Origin: Methanococcoides sp. EBM-47
GTDB taxonomy: Archaea; Halobacteriota; Methanosarcinia; Methanosarcinales; Methanosarcinaceae
Assembly (NCBI GenBank): GCA_001896725.1
Contig: MPPA01000001.1
Span: 179,285-243,284 of the forward strand
Length of the DNA stretch: 64,000 nucleotides
Direction of reading: 5' to 3'
This document shows positions 17,976-26,832 of this stretch, in pieces (within the stretch, counting starts at the first letter, position 1; every line of letters starts with the position of its first letter). The translations under genes and the position numbers were made by a program. The notes under the pieces are model-generated. The model had not been told where the DNA came from. It ran no database searches and saw only the letters and a list, made by a program, of their open reading frames with translations.

Positions 17976-18865
17976 TAAAGAGTGGTCACCTGACAACCAT
18001 CCTCTGTAACAATCAGCGTATGCTCTGCCTGAGACACAAGACCACCAGCAACTTCCTTGAGCACTGGATAAGAAGTGATCACATCAGACTTAATGAGCTG
18101 CATAAGAGCAAAGTCAAGTTTTTCTGTCTTAAGCCACCTCTTGGCAAATGGTAACATCTGATATGGCTCTATCTCTTTCAATAGCTTACGGGCAGCTGGC
18201 AAACGCACAGGTTTGTTTGCTATGACACTGAATATCTCTGACCATGAACCATCTACTATTTTTCCAGCACCATCAGTAGCAAAGGGCTCGATAGCTATCA
18301 CATTACCTGCTGTGAGCACAGAGCCATGATCAATACGTCTGTTGGGTATGCTGGGATGAGTATGGGCCATATATCTGGCAACTCCATGGCCTGTAAGATT
18401 AGCTATTGGTCTGAAACCAAGATCCATGATAGTATCTTCGATCACAGAGCCTATTTGTGCAGTATTGACCCCGCTTTTTACAGTGTCTATAGCAGCATAA
18501 AGAGCGGCCTCTGATGCCTTGACGAGATCCCCGTGCTTGCCTGTGAGGTCAACTGTGATAGCAGAGTCAGCAATATAGCCATCCACATGAACTCCAATAT
18601 CCAGCTTCACCACATCTTCCCAAAAGACCGACTTATCACCTGCCGTTGGTGTGGCATGAGCAGCTTCATCGTTCCGCGAGATGTTGCACGGGAAAGCAGA
18701 ACCATCGGCCCCAAGCTCTATGGCCCTATTTTCCACATACTCTGCTACTTCAAGCAGGCTTGCACCCACTTTGATCTTATCTTTTGCTTCAGCTCTCACC
18801 CTGGATAGTATTTTGCCTGCCTTTAGGTATTTCTCTATAATATCTTCCTGTAATTCATTTGTCAT
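17975..18865 (-). CDS. map: Methionine aminopeptidase, type II
   Basis: This enzyme removes the initiator methionine from new proteins. The 296-residue length and the insertion before the last metal ligands place it in the archaeal/eukaryotic type II group. Metal ligands appear in KLDIGVHVDGYIADSA, in the histidine of LTGHGVARYMAHTHPSIPN, and in the glutamates of IAIEPFA and AEHTLIV. The gene lies 30 bases downstream of the M24 dipeptidase-like gene and overlaps the start of the secreted protein gene. Confidence 0.96.
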   Translation of the reverse strand: MTNELQEDIIEKYLKAGKILSRVRAEAKDKIKVGASLLEVAEYVENRAIELGADGSAFPCNISRNDEAAHATPTAGDKSVFWEDVVKLDIGVHVDGYIADSAITVDLTGKHGDLVKASEAALYAAIDTVKSGVNTAQIGSVIEDTIMDLGFRPIANLTGHGVARYMAHTHPSIPNRRIDHGSVLTAGNVIAIEPFATDGAGKIVDGSWSEIFSVIANKPVRLPAARKLLKEIEPYQMLPFAKRWLKTEKLDFALMQLIKSDVITSYPVLKEVAGGLVSQAEHTLIVTEDGCQVTTL

Positions 18866-18895
18866 AAAACACCTACGACTGATAACTTAATAACA

Positions 18896-20050
18896 TTATA
18901 TCAGAAATCTCTTTTCAAGAGATGTGAGATTTTCACAACCATCCTCTGTTACTAACAACATATCCTCTATGCGAATGCCTCCATGGTCCGGATAGTAAAG
19001 ACCAGGTTCAATAGTAATGACATTACCCTTTTCAAGGGAAATAGCCTGGGTTCCCACAAATGGTGCCTCATGGATCTCAAGACCTATTCCATGACCTGTA
19101 GAATGAATGAAACCTACTTTAGAACCGTCACGCATCGTTTTAAACCCATGGGATTCAAGTACATCGCATACACGATTGTGTATATCACTACAGAGCACCC
19201 CTGGTTTTATCATATCTATCGCTTCCTTCTGAGCAGCAAGAACTGCATCATACATGTTCTGAAGCTCAGGAGATGCCTCACCTTTCAGAACTGTGCGGCT
19301 CATATCGGCAAAATAGCGGTACTTTTTGCTACGAGGGAAGATGTCGATAACTATGGGCTCATTGGCCTTCAAAGGACCTTCTCCTTCCCAATGAGGGTTG
19401 GCAGCTTGTTGCCCACATGCAACAATGGTACCCACCGCCTCACAGCCTGAATCAAGCAACACAAGATCTATCTCTCTGCGAACATCGTCCGCGGTGAGCT
19501 CAAAACCCCGGAAAAGGAGTTTACCATCAATCATCTCAGACCTATGGATTAGATCGATAGCTGCAGCCATAGCTTTTTCACATGCTTTCTGAGCATATCT
19601 GATATGTTCTACTTCGTCTTCTCTTTTGATCGACCTTAGTTTTCTGAAAGGACTTTCCATATCAATAATAGTAAAGCCGCCCTCTTTCAGAGACTGAGCT
19701 ATATGATAAGGGAAATCCCTTGGAATTCCTAGTTTCCGGATGCCCTCTTTTTGTAAGATTTCAGCTATGCAGTCTGTATAAGCCTGATATGAGTCACCCC
19801 TTTGTTTTAGCTTCTCTGCGTAGTTGTAATCTTGCAGCATACGTATATCGGCAATCCTGGACTCAAGCTTAGCACGGCCCTTTTCCATTTCTGAAACTAC
19901 TAATATCTCTTTTGGACCTGATGTTTGTATATAGGTGTATTTATCAGAAGCAAAGAAATTTGTGGCATAGTAGAAATCAGCATTATCGACATTACCTACT
20001 ATCATGAAGCCATCTGCTTTGTGCCTGGCAAGTAAATCTGTTATATCCAT
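18896..20050 (-). CDS. Xaa-Pro dipeptidase/aminopeptidase-like M24 family peptidase
   Basis: A protein of about 384 residues with an N-terminal creatinase-like domain (residues 1-130) and a C-terminal pita-bread metallopeptidase domain. Metal ligands are seen in IVIDIFPRSKKYRYFADMSRT, in the histidine of GFIHSTGHGIGLEIHE, and in ITIEPGLY and GIRIEDM. Relatives cleave Xaa-Pro dipeptides or peptides. Start choice is uncertain: ATGs at 20062 and 20050 are both possible and an upstream frame to 20095 exists; 20050 (MDITDLLARHKADG) gives the usual N terminus. It is followed by map after 30 bases. Confidence 0.88.
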   Translation of the reverse strand: MDITDLLARHKADGFMIVGNVDNADFYYATNFFASDKYTYIQTSGPKEILVVSEMEKGRAKLESRIADIRMLQDYNYAEKLKQRGDSYQAYTDCIAEILQKEGIRKLGIPRDFPYHIAQSLKEGGFTIIDMESPFRKLRSIKREDEVEHIRYAQKACEKAMAAAIDLIHRSEMIDGKLLFRGFELTADDVRREIDLVLLDSGCEAVGTIVACGQQAANPHWEGEGPLKANEPIVIDIFPRSKKYRYFADMSRTVLKGEASPELQNMYDAVLAAQKEAIDMIKPGVLCSDIHNRVCDVLESHGFKTMRDGSKVGFIHSTGHGIGLEIHEAPFVGTQAISLEKGNVITIEPGLYYPDHGGIRIEDMLLVTEDGCENLTSLEKRFLI

Positions 20051-20220
20051 TCTCCCTGTCATGCTATAAGGATTGTAGTTAATAGTACAAAACAATTAGC
20101 TATCCTTTTGATGAAAATATATGATACGAAAGAATATAAGCAACATCCGACATCGCGTGTACATATGAACCTGTAATGTATACATTTTAAATATATACTG
20201 GTCCACATACATCAAGGCAC

Positions 20221-20592
20221 ATGGTGCTGAAAAACAACTTGGTGTCAAGATCTGGCCCCTTTGCACATTTTCTTGGAGAAATTAAACATATAATCCTATT
20301 CTATGTATTAGGGGATTTCATCACCACCTATCACGCATTGAACTATGGATTTGAGGAGAATCCATTTCTTGCAATCCTGATGAATGAATTCGGCATATGG
20401 TCAATGCTTATAATGAAGATTATATTCATTGGGATAATTTATTTGTACTATCTCACAATAATGAATACTGGATTTGTATGGAAAGACCATATATGGTTAG
20501 CATCAAGAAGCGCTGTATGCCTTTTGGGCATATTCCTTGTGGCAAACAACCTGCTCGTAATATTCTCTAAGTATAGCCTGGTTCAATTATAG
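20221..20592 (+). CDS. DUF5658-like small membrane protein
   Basis: A 123-residue protein with three membrane helices. The first carries the pattern VLGDFITTYHALNYG followed by EENPFL, which resembles DUF5658 proteins of archaea and bacteria, whose role is unknown. It is divergent from the M24 peptidase gene, and stands alone. Confidence in the family is moderate because the match is to a short motif. Confidence 0.6.
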   Translation: MVLKNNLVSRSGPFAHFLGEIKHIILFYVLGDFITTYHALNYGFEENPFLAILMNEFGIWSMLIMKIIFIGIIYLYYLTIMNTGFVWKDHIWLASRSAVCLLGIFLVANNLLVIFSKYSLVQL

Positions 20593-20934
20593 GGATCTCA
20601 TCGTATTGATCCACCCTGGCTGTCCTTTATCTCAATGGGCAGATCGTTGGTAAAATCACCATATTTTTATCAAGCAGTTGTCCCGATCTTGCATGATCAT
20701 GGATCTGAACAAGATTTCAGATCTTCTGTAAATTATCCGAACATATTCTGTTCCATGTAAAATGAAACAACCTTTTTCCTGGGGTATTCTCGTGCTTGTT
20801 TGCAGGAATAGTTGGTCGTTATGGCTAGCTGTTGATAAGATCCTTTATACCCAAAAGAGTACACTTTATATGATAATATAAAGGGATGCTTAAATGACAT
20901 CCCATGCAACATATATCAAAACATGCACTGGTCA
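20593..20934. other. Intergenic stretch without a recognised gene
   Basis: About 340 bases with no convincing gene. A 22-codon minus-strand segment near 20610-20680 reads like protein but has stops on both sides and no start, so it may be a relic. A TATA-like stretch at about 20870-20885 (ACACTTTATATGATAATATAAA) could serve as a promoter, although no gene follows it closely on the plus strand. Confidence 0.4.
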
Positions 20935-21033
20935 CTATACAACAATAAGACCAGCCATCAGACCGGCTGCTAGTAACATTAAGAGATAGGTTATTACCAC
21001 TACTATGTACCTCATTGAAGCATTGTTATTCAT
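20935..21033 (-). CDS. 32-residue single-pass membrane protein (small ORF)
   Basis: ATG at 21033 opens a 32-codon frame beginning MNNNASMRY and continuing with about 22 strongly hydrophobic residues that end GLMAGLIVV, followed by TAG. The short polar N terminus with one arginine and a single helix is typical of small membrane proteins. GATGGTGG lies about six bases upstream as a possible ribosome binding site and a TATA-like stretch (TTTATATTATGG in minus orientation) lies about 30 bases upstream. No family is recognised. Its shortness means chance cannot be excluded, but promoter, binding site and composition agree. Confidence 0.5.
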   Translation of the reverse strand: MNNNASMRYIVVVITYLLMLLAAGLMAGLIVV

Positions 21034-21282
21034 CGATACCACCATCTTAATATATGCGACCATAATATAAATATATATTTAATAAGATGTTGTGTATAAA
21101 AATATGTACTAAATTGAAAGAGACAGATACTTTGAACTATGACACAGAGAGAAGATGGACAAAAAGAATATAATATGGCCTGAACGTAATTGAAAAGGCT
21201 TTTCTACAAAGTCAATCTATTGGTTTATATCTTTGAAGAAAAGTAATAAAAAGACAATCCAAACTCTATTTTATGAGGGTCG

Positions 21283-21609
21283 ATGATGGAAACGAGAGAT
21301 ATTGTTTTTTCCATAGTGATGGTTGTATCATCTTTTGTACTCACGTACGAATGGCTTGGAAGGTTTGAATATGACCCTGCGAATTCCCTTATAATACTCG
21401 CAGCGATAGTTATGGTAGGGGCTCTGGCAGCTATGATACTCTCAGTAGACATACGCATGCGCAAAATGGAGAACATGATCGATGTAAAGGAAAGGTCCCT
21501 GAGGATCAGTGTTCAGAGCATAGAGAGCAATATGGATAGAAAAATGGACGAAGTGATCGGCAGGGTAGATGAAGCTTTGGAAACGCTCAACAGCAAAAGA
21601 TACAGATGA
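21283..21609 (+). CDS. Small membrane protein with C-terminal coiled coil
   Basis: A 108-residue protein with two membrane helices (about residues 7-22 and 35-55) followed by a charged helical tail from about residue 60. The tail has heptad-like spacing (MENMIDVKERSLRISVQS, then MDRKMDEVIGRVDEALETL), so it may form a coiled coil in the cytoplasm. GAGGGT precedes the ATG. I do not recognise a family. It is followed by the 103-residue gene after 120 bases. Confidence 0.65.
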   Translation: MMETRDIVFSIVMVVSSFVLTYEWLGRFEYDPANSLIILAAIVMVGALAAMILSVDIRMRKMENMIDVKERSLRISVQSIESNMDRKMDEVIGRVDEALETLNSKRYR

Positions 21610-21729
21610 AACTTGATGAAAGGTAGTTTCTATAAATACCAGTTATTTCAAGAACAATGCGAAAGCGATATAAGTAAGTGCTTCATACGATAGATGTTAT
21701 AAAGTCTTATTCTGCAAAGAGGTGCGTAT

Positions 21730-22041
21730 ATGCGCATTCATCTGGAGCCGATTGGCATTATCAAAAAAGCTGGGAAATACTCTGAAATAATGATATATTC
21801 TGATTTCGAGCAGATAGTCAAGAATGTCATATCAAAAATAGGCAATGAGATCAATGGACAGAAGTTATTGATCGTACATAAGAGCAGAGGTTCTGATGAA
21901 AATGGGCATCAAGTCCAGATAACAAAAGCAGATCTTGTTGAAAGGATAGGAAATATACTAAAGATAGGAAAGATCGATGCATCTGATGATTCTGTTATAG
22001 ATGTGCGACTAGATACAAGCGAAACAACTAAGAATACCTGA
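21730..22041 (+). CDS. Uncharacterised 103-residue protein upstream of fen
   Basis: A soluble protein starting MRIHLEPIGIIKKAGKYSEI. Its first 40 residues recall the N terminus of TsaA-type proteins, with a proline-isoleucine-glycine start and then a phenylalanine-glutamate pair, but the rest of that family is missing. It then has KLLIVHKSRGSDENG and QITKADLVERIGNILKIGKI. A good GAGGTG ribosome binding site is seen. It lies 15 bases before fen, so the two are probably co-transcribed, and a nucleic-acid function is only a guess. Confidence 0.6.
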   Translation: MRIHLEPIGIIKKAGKYSEIMIYSDFEQIVKNVISKIGNEINGQKLLIVHKSRGSDENGHQVQITKADLVERIGNILKIGKIDASDDSVIDVRLDTSETTKNT

Positions 22042-22056
22042 CAACTACCCTCTTTT

Positions 22057-23073
22057 ATGGGAACAGATATTGGAGAACTCCTGAAAAAACGGCAAGTAGA
22101 AATTTCCGAATTGTCCCATAAAGTTGTGGCTATTGATGCGTACAACATGCTCTATCAATTCCTGAGCACAATAAGACAAAGAGATGGTACACCGCTTAAG
22201 GATTCCAGAGGAAATATAACCTCTCATTTATCAGGCATTCTGTATCGTATGACCAGCCTTATGGAAGAGGGCATCAAGCCAGTATTCGTTTTTGATGGAA
22301 AGCCATCACATCTCAAAGCCCGGACCATAGAGAAGCGAATGGCTGACAGAGAAAGTGCAACTATAAAATGGGAAGAAGCAAAGGAGAAGGGACTGGCGGA
22401 AGAAGCATATATGTATGCACAGGCATCCTCTAAGGTCACCCAGGAAATAGTTGATGATTCCAGGCGACTGCTCTTGGCCATGGGTGTTCCCTGGGTCAAT
22501 GCCCCTTCGGAAGGAGAAGCCCAGGCTGCCCATCTAGTGAAAAGAGGAGATGCAAACTATGTTGCCTCACAAGACTATGATTCTTTATTGTTCGGAGCAC
22601 CTCTGGTTGTAAGAAATCTTACAATTACAGGCAAGCGCAAACTGCCTAAGAAAAATATTTTTGTGGAAGTGAGACCAGAAATAATGCAACTCGAGGAAAA
22701 CTTGGCAGAGCTGGGGATCAACCAATCACAACTTGTAGATATTGCAATATGCATAGGGACAGATTACAACCAAGGACTTGAAAGGATAGGACCAAAAAAA
22801 GCACTGAAACTTATAAAAGAGCACAGCAATATAGAAAACGTATTACTTGCGCTAGAACGGGAAATAGAGGAAGTACAGGAGATAAAGAACATTTTTCTAA
22901 ATCCTTCTGTGACCGATAACTACACCCTCAAATGGAAAAGACCAAATACGGATGAAATTATTGCATTCCTTTGCGAAGAGCATGACTTTTCAAAAGAAAG
23001 GGTCATTAAAGCATGTGAAAGGCTAGAAGCGATCAGCGGACCAGAGCAAAGGACCTTAGACCAATGGTTCTAG
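22057..23073 (+). CDS. fen: Flap endonuclease 1
   Basis: FEN-1 cuts 5' flaps during Okazaki-fragment maturation and repair. The 338-residue protein has the N-terminal nuclease region (Asp27 in [18 protein letters not shown]) and the internal nuclease region ([13 protein letters not shown] with two glutamates, [10 protein letters not shown] with two aspartates). It also has the helix-two-turn-helix ([18 protein letters not shown]). The last eight residues, QRTLDQWF, are a PCNA-interacting box. It is convergent with gpmI with a single base between the stop codons. Confidence 0.97.
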   Translation: MGTDIGELLKKRQVEISELSHKVVAIDAYNMLYQFLSTIRQRDGTPLKDSRGNITSHLSGILYRMTSLMEEGIKPVFVFDGKPSHLKARTIEKRMADRESATIKWEEAKEKGLAEEAYMYAQASSKVTQEIVDDSRRLLLAMGVPWVNAPSEGEAQAAHLVKRGDANYVASQDYDSLLFGAPLVVRNLTITGKRKLPKKNIFVEVRPEIMQLEENLAELGINQSQLVDIAICIGTDYNQGLERIGPKKALKLIKEHSNIENVLLALEREIEEVQEIKNIFLNPSVTDNYTLKWKRPNTDEIIAFLCEEHDFSKERVIKACERLEAISGPEQRTLDQWF

Positions 23074-23074
23074 A

Positions 23075-24616
23075 TCACTTCTTAAGAAGTGACCTGCCGG
23101 TCATCTCCATTGGTTGCTGGATGCCCAGGATCTCAAGCATCGTAGGTGCAATATCAGATAACTTCCCTTTGCAAAGCTGTAAACCGGGTTCATTGGAAAC
23201 ATAGATACAGATTACAGGATTAGAGGTATGAGCTGTATGCGTGGCACCTGAAAAAGAATTTATCATTTTTTCAGCGTTGCCATGGTCAGCAGTAATAATG
23301 ACAGAACCACCTAACCCCATTACAGCGGCCACTACCCTACCCACACAGGTATCAACGGTCTGGACTGCTTCTACAGCAGCATCAAAGAAACCTGTATGTC
23401 CCACCATATCCATATTTGCATAATTCACTATTATGACATCGTATGCTCCTGACACTATCTGTTCTACAAGTGCATCAGTGACCTCAAAAGCACTCATTTG
23501 CGGTTTGAGGTCATAAGTGGGTACTTTAGGGGAGGGGATCAATAACCATTCCTCCCCGGGGTTCTGCTGCTCTACACCTCCATTCAGAAAAAAGGTAACA
23601 TGTGCATACTTTTCAGTTTCTGCTATCCTTAACTGCTTAAGACCATGGTTACTAAGCACCTGTCCCAGTGTGTTCTCAATGTGTTCTGTTGGAAATATAA
23701 GTGGCACGTTCAATCTATCATCATATTCGGACATGCACACATAATGGACATGGGGAAAAATACTTCTTTCAAAACCCTCAAAACACTCGTTTACAAAAGA
23801 ATATGTCAGTTGACGCGCCCTGTCCGGCCTGAAATTGAAAAATATTACTGAATCATTGTCCCTGATATTTGTAAGGGGCTTACCCTTTTCATCAATGATG
23901 ACCGTGGGCTTGATAAACTCGTCATTCTCACCTCTGTCATATGCCTCAAGAATAGCAGAAACAGGGTCTTCAGACTTCAAACCTTCACCCAGTACCAATG
24001 CATCATAAGCAAGTTTTACCCTATCCCAGCGCTTGTCCCTGTCCATGGCATAATATCGCCCTGAAACAGTAGCAATTATAGCATTTCCTTTTTTGAGATA
24101 CGTTTGCTGGAACTCTTCCATGTCATGAAGTGCTTGTCTGGGAGGCACATCCCTACCGTCAAGAAAAGCGTGGACATAAACCTTCGAAAGTCCTTGATCT
24201 CCGGCGAACTTGATTAAACTTTTCAGATGATCAAGGTGACTATGCACTCCCCCATATGAGAAAAGGCCCAGAAAGTGCAGGTTCGAACCATGCTTCTTTA
24301 CATTCTGGATCGCATCAAGAAGTATTGGATTACTATAGATCTCACCACTTTCAATAGACCTGTTAATGCGTGTAAGGTCTTGATACACGATCCTTCCTGC
24401 ACCAATATTAAGATGTCCTACCTCAGAATTTCCCATCTGACCTGCGGGAAGGCCAACATACTCTCCTGAAGCTTCCAGAAGAGTAGATGGATATTTCTCC
24501 AGAAGAGAATCAAGAACTGGCGTCTTGGCAGCTTGCACAGCATTACCGTCAGGATCAGGATTATAACCCCATCCATCAAGGATCATAAGCACTAAAGGTC
24601 TTTTAGGCAATGTCAT
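23075..24616 (-). CDS. gpmI: 2,3-bisphosphoglycerate-independent phosphoglycerate mutase
   Basis: This enzyme interconverts 3- and 2-phosphoglycerate in gluconeogenesis and glycolysis. Starting at the ATG at 24616 ([19 protein letters not shown]) it has 513 residues, the usual length for the bacterial-type enzyme. Asp14 and Ser64 ([10 protein letters not shown]) are the metal ligand and phosphorylated serine. Further signatures are [11 protein letters not shown], the arginines of [10 protein letters not shown], and [11 protein letters not shown]. The frame continues 65 codons upstream, but that part is hydrophobic, unlike any mutase, and covers the promoter. Many archaea use the shorter ApgM type; this long type is known in some Methanosarcinaceae. 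Confidence 0.96.
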   Translation of the reverse strand: MTLPKRPLVLMILDGWGYNPDPDGNAVQAAKTPVLDSLLEKYPSTLLEASGEYVGLPAGQMGNSEVGHLNIGAGRIVYQDLTRINRSIESGEIYSNPILLDAIQNVKKHGSNLHFLGLFSYGGVHSHLDHLKSLIKFAGDQGLSKVYVHAFLDGRDVPPRQALHDMEEFQQTYLKKGNAIIATVSGRYYAMDRDKRWDRVKLAYDALVLGEGLKSEDPVSAILEAYDRGENDEFIKPTVIIDEKGKPLTNIRDNDSVIFFNFRPDRARQLTYSFVNECFEGFERSIFPHVHYVCMSEYDDRLNVPLIFPTEHIENTLGQVLSNHGLKQLRIAETEKYAHVTFFLNGGVEQQNPGEEWLLIPSPKVPTYDLKPQMSAFEVTDALVEQIVSGAYDVIIVNYANMDMVGHTGFFDAAVEAVQTVDTCVGRVVAAVMGLGGSVIITADHGNAEKMINSFSGATHTAHTSNPVICIYVSNEPGLQLCKGKLSDIAPTMLEILGIQQPMEMTGRSLLKK

Positions 24617-24957
24617 ATAAAGATAAACAGTACTGATATGTATTAAACACTCTGCCTTTATAGTAACACAAATGAAGAACCTGATGGTGAGAAAGTAAAT
24701 TTGGTTTACATTGATATATACACAAACAACAGAAAAAGTATAGAGACATACATGAAAAACACTGAATGATATACACATCAGGATGAGATAAAAAAGGATA
24801 AAGTTGATCAATGATTTTAATTTTTTTTAATTACAATATAATTACATAGGTGTGTAACAATTTGCACAGATTATTGAAATTATAAAGTAAAGTAAAGCAT
24901 TCATATAAAAGTATACAGGATTACTAATAATGCTAAGGCAGTTAAATTTACTTGTAT
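24617..24957. other. AT-rich intergenic region between gpmI and the prenyltransferase gene
   Basis: A divergent promoter region of about 340 bases, very rich in A and T, with a run of T around 24817-24832 and TATA-like stretches toward both genes (for example ATATAAAAG near 24904). No small gene or RNA could be supported. Confidence 0.5.
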
Positions 24958-25878
24958 ATGAACACAAGTAACAGTTTGCAATACAATTACATTCGGAAGA
25001 TAATAAGAGATACATATAAAGAATACTGCAAAACCCTTTTACCAACAATAAACCTACTGAAGAGCTCTTTACTGGTATCAGTATCAGGAGCTTTGCGTAT
25101 ATATATAGCATCCCTCCTGCTGTTGGCACAGATAAGTGTATTGAACTGTATAGCAGGTGGCCTCATTGTATACGCAGTATATACTTTAGACCGTGCACTT
25201 GAATCAACTGAAGACAGTGTAAATCGGTCCGAACTAAAAGGTTCTAACAAAAAGCTGGCATTGTTCGTTTCTCTAGCTACATTTGTATCGGGTTGTTACG
25301 TTCTAAATACCAGCGATTTACTTATTTTGGCTTTGATGCCCCTTGTGGTCGGATATCTGTACAGTAAAGGATTGAATTTTGGAAAACTGAACCTTAAACT
25401 AAAAGGTGGTCTTGGGATCAAAAATCTTGTAGTTGGACTGACGTGGGGCACATTTATTGCAGGCATAGCAGGAACCGGAATCAAGAACCCTCTGCCAGTG
25501 CTCTTGGTATTCTGTTACTATGGATCTAAACTTTTCATAAATTCAACTATCTATGACTTTAAGGATGTAAAAGGCGACTTGATGGCGGGTATCAAAACCC
25601 TTCCTGTAAGTATTGGAGAAAAGAATACCCGCCTATTATTGCTCGGGTTACATATTGCATCACATTTAATGTTATCATCTGCTATAATAATGAACTTGCT
25701 TGCATTCGAACCTGTAATTATAATGTATAGTTTCTTTATAGGGTTATTATATATATTCAGACTCACGCATAATCGGGAAAAAGAAGACATGAGAGGGAAG
25801 ATCGAAAGGCTTTTTTTTGTCGATGGTGAAGCAGGATCTATAGTGTACCTAAGATCAGTAATTGGAAATGTGATATGA
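24958..25878 (+). CDS. UbiA-family prenyltransferase
   Basis: A 306-residue membrane protein with about eight helices. It carries two aspartate-rich motifs of the UbiA superfamily: a variant first motif (YTLDRALESTEDSVN) and a clear second motif, IYDFKDVKGDLMAGIKTLP. Members attach prenyl chains to lipid or quinone-type acceptors; methanogens use them for ether lipids and methanophenazine-type compounds. The acceptor here cannot be told. The first motif departs from the common NDxxDxxxD form, so the substrate may be unusual. The ATG at 24958 is preferred over the TTG two codons upstream. It converges with the FilR1-type regulator gene. Confidence 0.82.
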   Translation: MNTSNSLQYNYIRKIIRDTYKEYCKTLLPTINLLKSSLLVSVSGALRIYIASLLLLAQISVLNCIAGGLIVYAVYTLDRALESTEDSVNRSELKGSNKKLALFVSLATFVSGCYVLNTSDLLILALMPLVVGYLYSKGLNFGKLNLKLKGGLGIKNLVVGLTWGTFIAGIAGTGIKNPLPVLLVFCYYGSKLFINSTIYDFKDVKGDLMAGIKTLPVSIGEKNTRLLLLGLHIASHLMLSSAIIMNLLAFEPVIIMYSFFIGLLYIFRLTHNREKEDMRGKIERLFFVDGEAGSIVYLRSVIGNVI

Positions 25879-25887
25879 GGAAATGCC

Positions 25888-26670
25888 TCATATTTTTTTT
25901 GCTTGTGACAGGTAGTATTTGAATAAATCATTTCCCCATTGAATACCCGTTTCATCAAAGCAAATGAGATCTGTGCGAGGGTCGTAATTACCGGATTTAA
26001 AGAACAGAGACATGGAAAAGAAAATGTCCGTCACCACAAAAGCGACCTTGGAGCTATCAAGGAGATAAAGATCAGTGTATTTAGCATCATGATACGCCTT
26101 CATTTTCTCATCGTGCTCATTTATAACCTTATCAAAAATGTTCTTTGTAAGAATAAGAGAAGTAGGGACATTTTTTTGTGCAAGCTGCAAGAAAAAATCT
26201 GGATAAGAAGGAAAGAAAACGGGAGAAACGCCTTTGATCATGCTTGAGCGTGCTATATTCTCAGTAAAAGTTCTATGGGAATCATAAATGTTCTCAAGAC
26301 TGTCCACATAAAAAACACAGTCTTTGAGGTCGATTAACCTATCAAGTAAATGATCAGGTATTCCAGATAGATCATGATCATTCCAGAAATCCTCATTTTT
26401 TTCTATAAGGCTCACCAGATCAACAAAGGGTTTGAAGGATTTAGCAATGATCTTTCCTGTAGCTGTAAGCGTATACATCTTAGTGGAAGGATCTTTGTAT
26501 ATAAGACTAGCGGACTCCATCTCTCTTATCCTTGGTGCTATCTCCGGAGAAGATACGTTAAATCTTTTACGTATGTTGGCAAGAGTAGAAGGTTGCTCTA
26601 GAAGGAAAAGGAGCAGATCTTTTCTTTTTTCCGAAAAAGTGAGCAAACTCAACAAGCCTTTAGATTTCAT
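25888..26670 (-). CDS. FilR1/Msr-type winged-helix transcriptional regulator
   Basis: A 260-residue regulator. The first 75 residues form a winged helix of the ArsR type (KRKDLLLFLLEQPSTLANI, NVSSPEIAPRIREMESASLI, then LTATGKIIAK). Residues of about 100-255 form the DUF1724/FilR1 domain (IARSSMIKGVSPVFFPSYPD and TDIFFSMSLFFKSGNYD). Methanosarcina Msr proteins, which control methanol and methyl-sulfide methyltransferase genes, share this layout, but many paralogues exist and the target is unknown. I prefer the ATG at 26670 over the GTG at 26679. The gene stands 162 bases downstream of purH on the same strand and converges with the UbiA gene. Confidence 0.82.
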   Translation of the reverse strand: MKSKGLLSLLTFSEKRKDLLLFLLEQPSTLANIRKRFNVSSPEIAPRIREMESASLIYKDPSTKMYTLTATGKIIAKSFKPFVDLVSLIEKNEDFWNDHDLSGIPDHLLDRLIDLKDCVFYVDSLENIYDSHRTFTENIARSSMIKGVSPVFFPSYPDFFLQLAQKNVPTSLILTKNIFDKVINEHDEKMKAYHDAKYTDLYLLDSSKVAFVVTDIFFSMSLFFKSGNYDPRTDLICFDETGIQWGNDLFKYYLSQAKKI

Positions 26671-26832
26671 AATAATCACTATTATTTACCCAGAGACATG
26701 AACTTGGAACATACGCTGCATTCAACAATTATATACTACTATATATTCAATAATCAATAATAGTTATAAACATATCATACAAAATAATATATATATGTTC
26801 GTCAGCCATATGCAAAAAATAAAAAGAATTGA

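Noticed and set aside
20610..20680. Protein-like minus-strand segment ending in GGSIR
   Set aside because: Only 22 codons between stops with no start; too short to support as a gene.
24617..24811. 65-residue N-terminal extension of phosphoglycerate mutase
   Set aside because: It is hydrophobic and unlike the family, has no ribosome binding site and overlaps the promoter; the ATG at 24616 gives the normal length.
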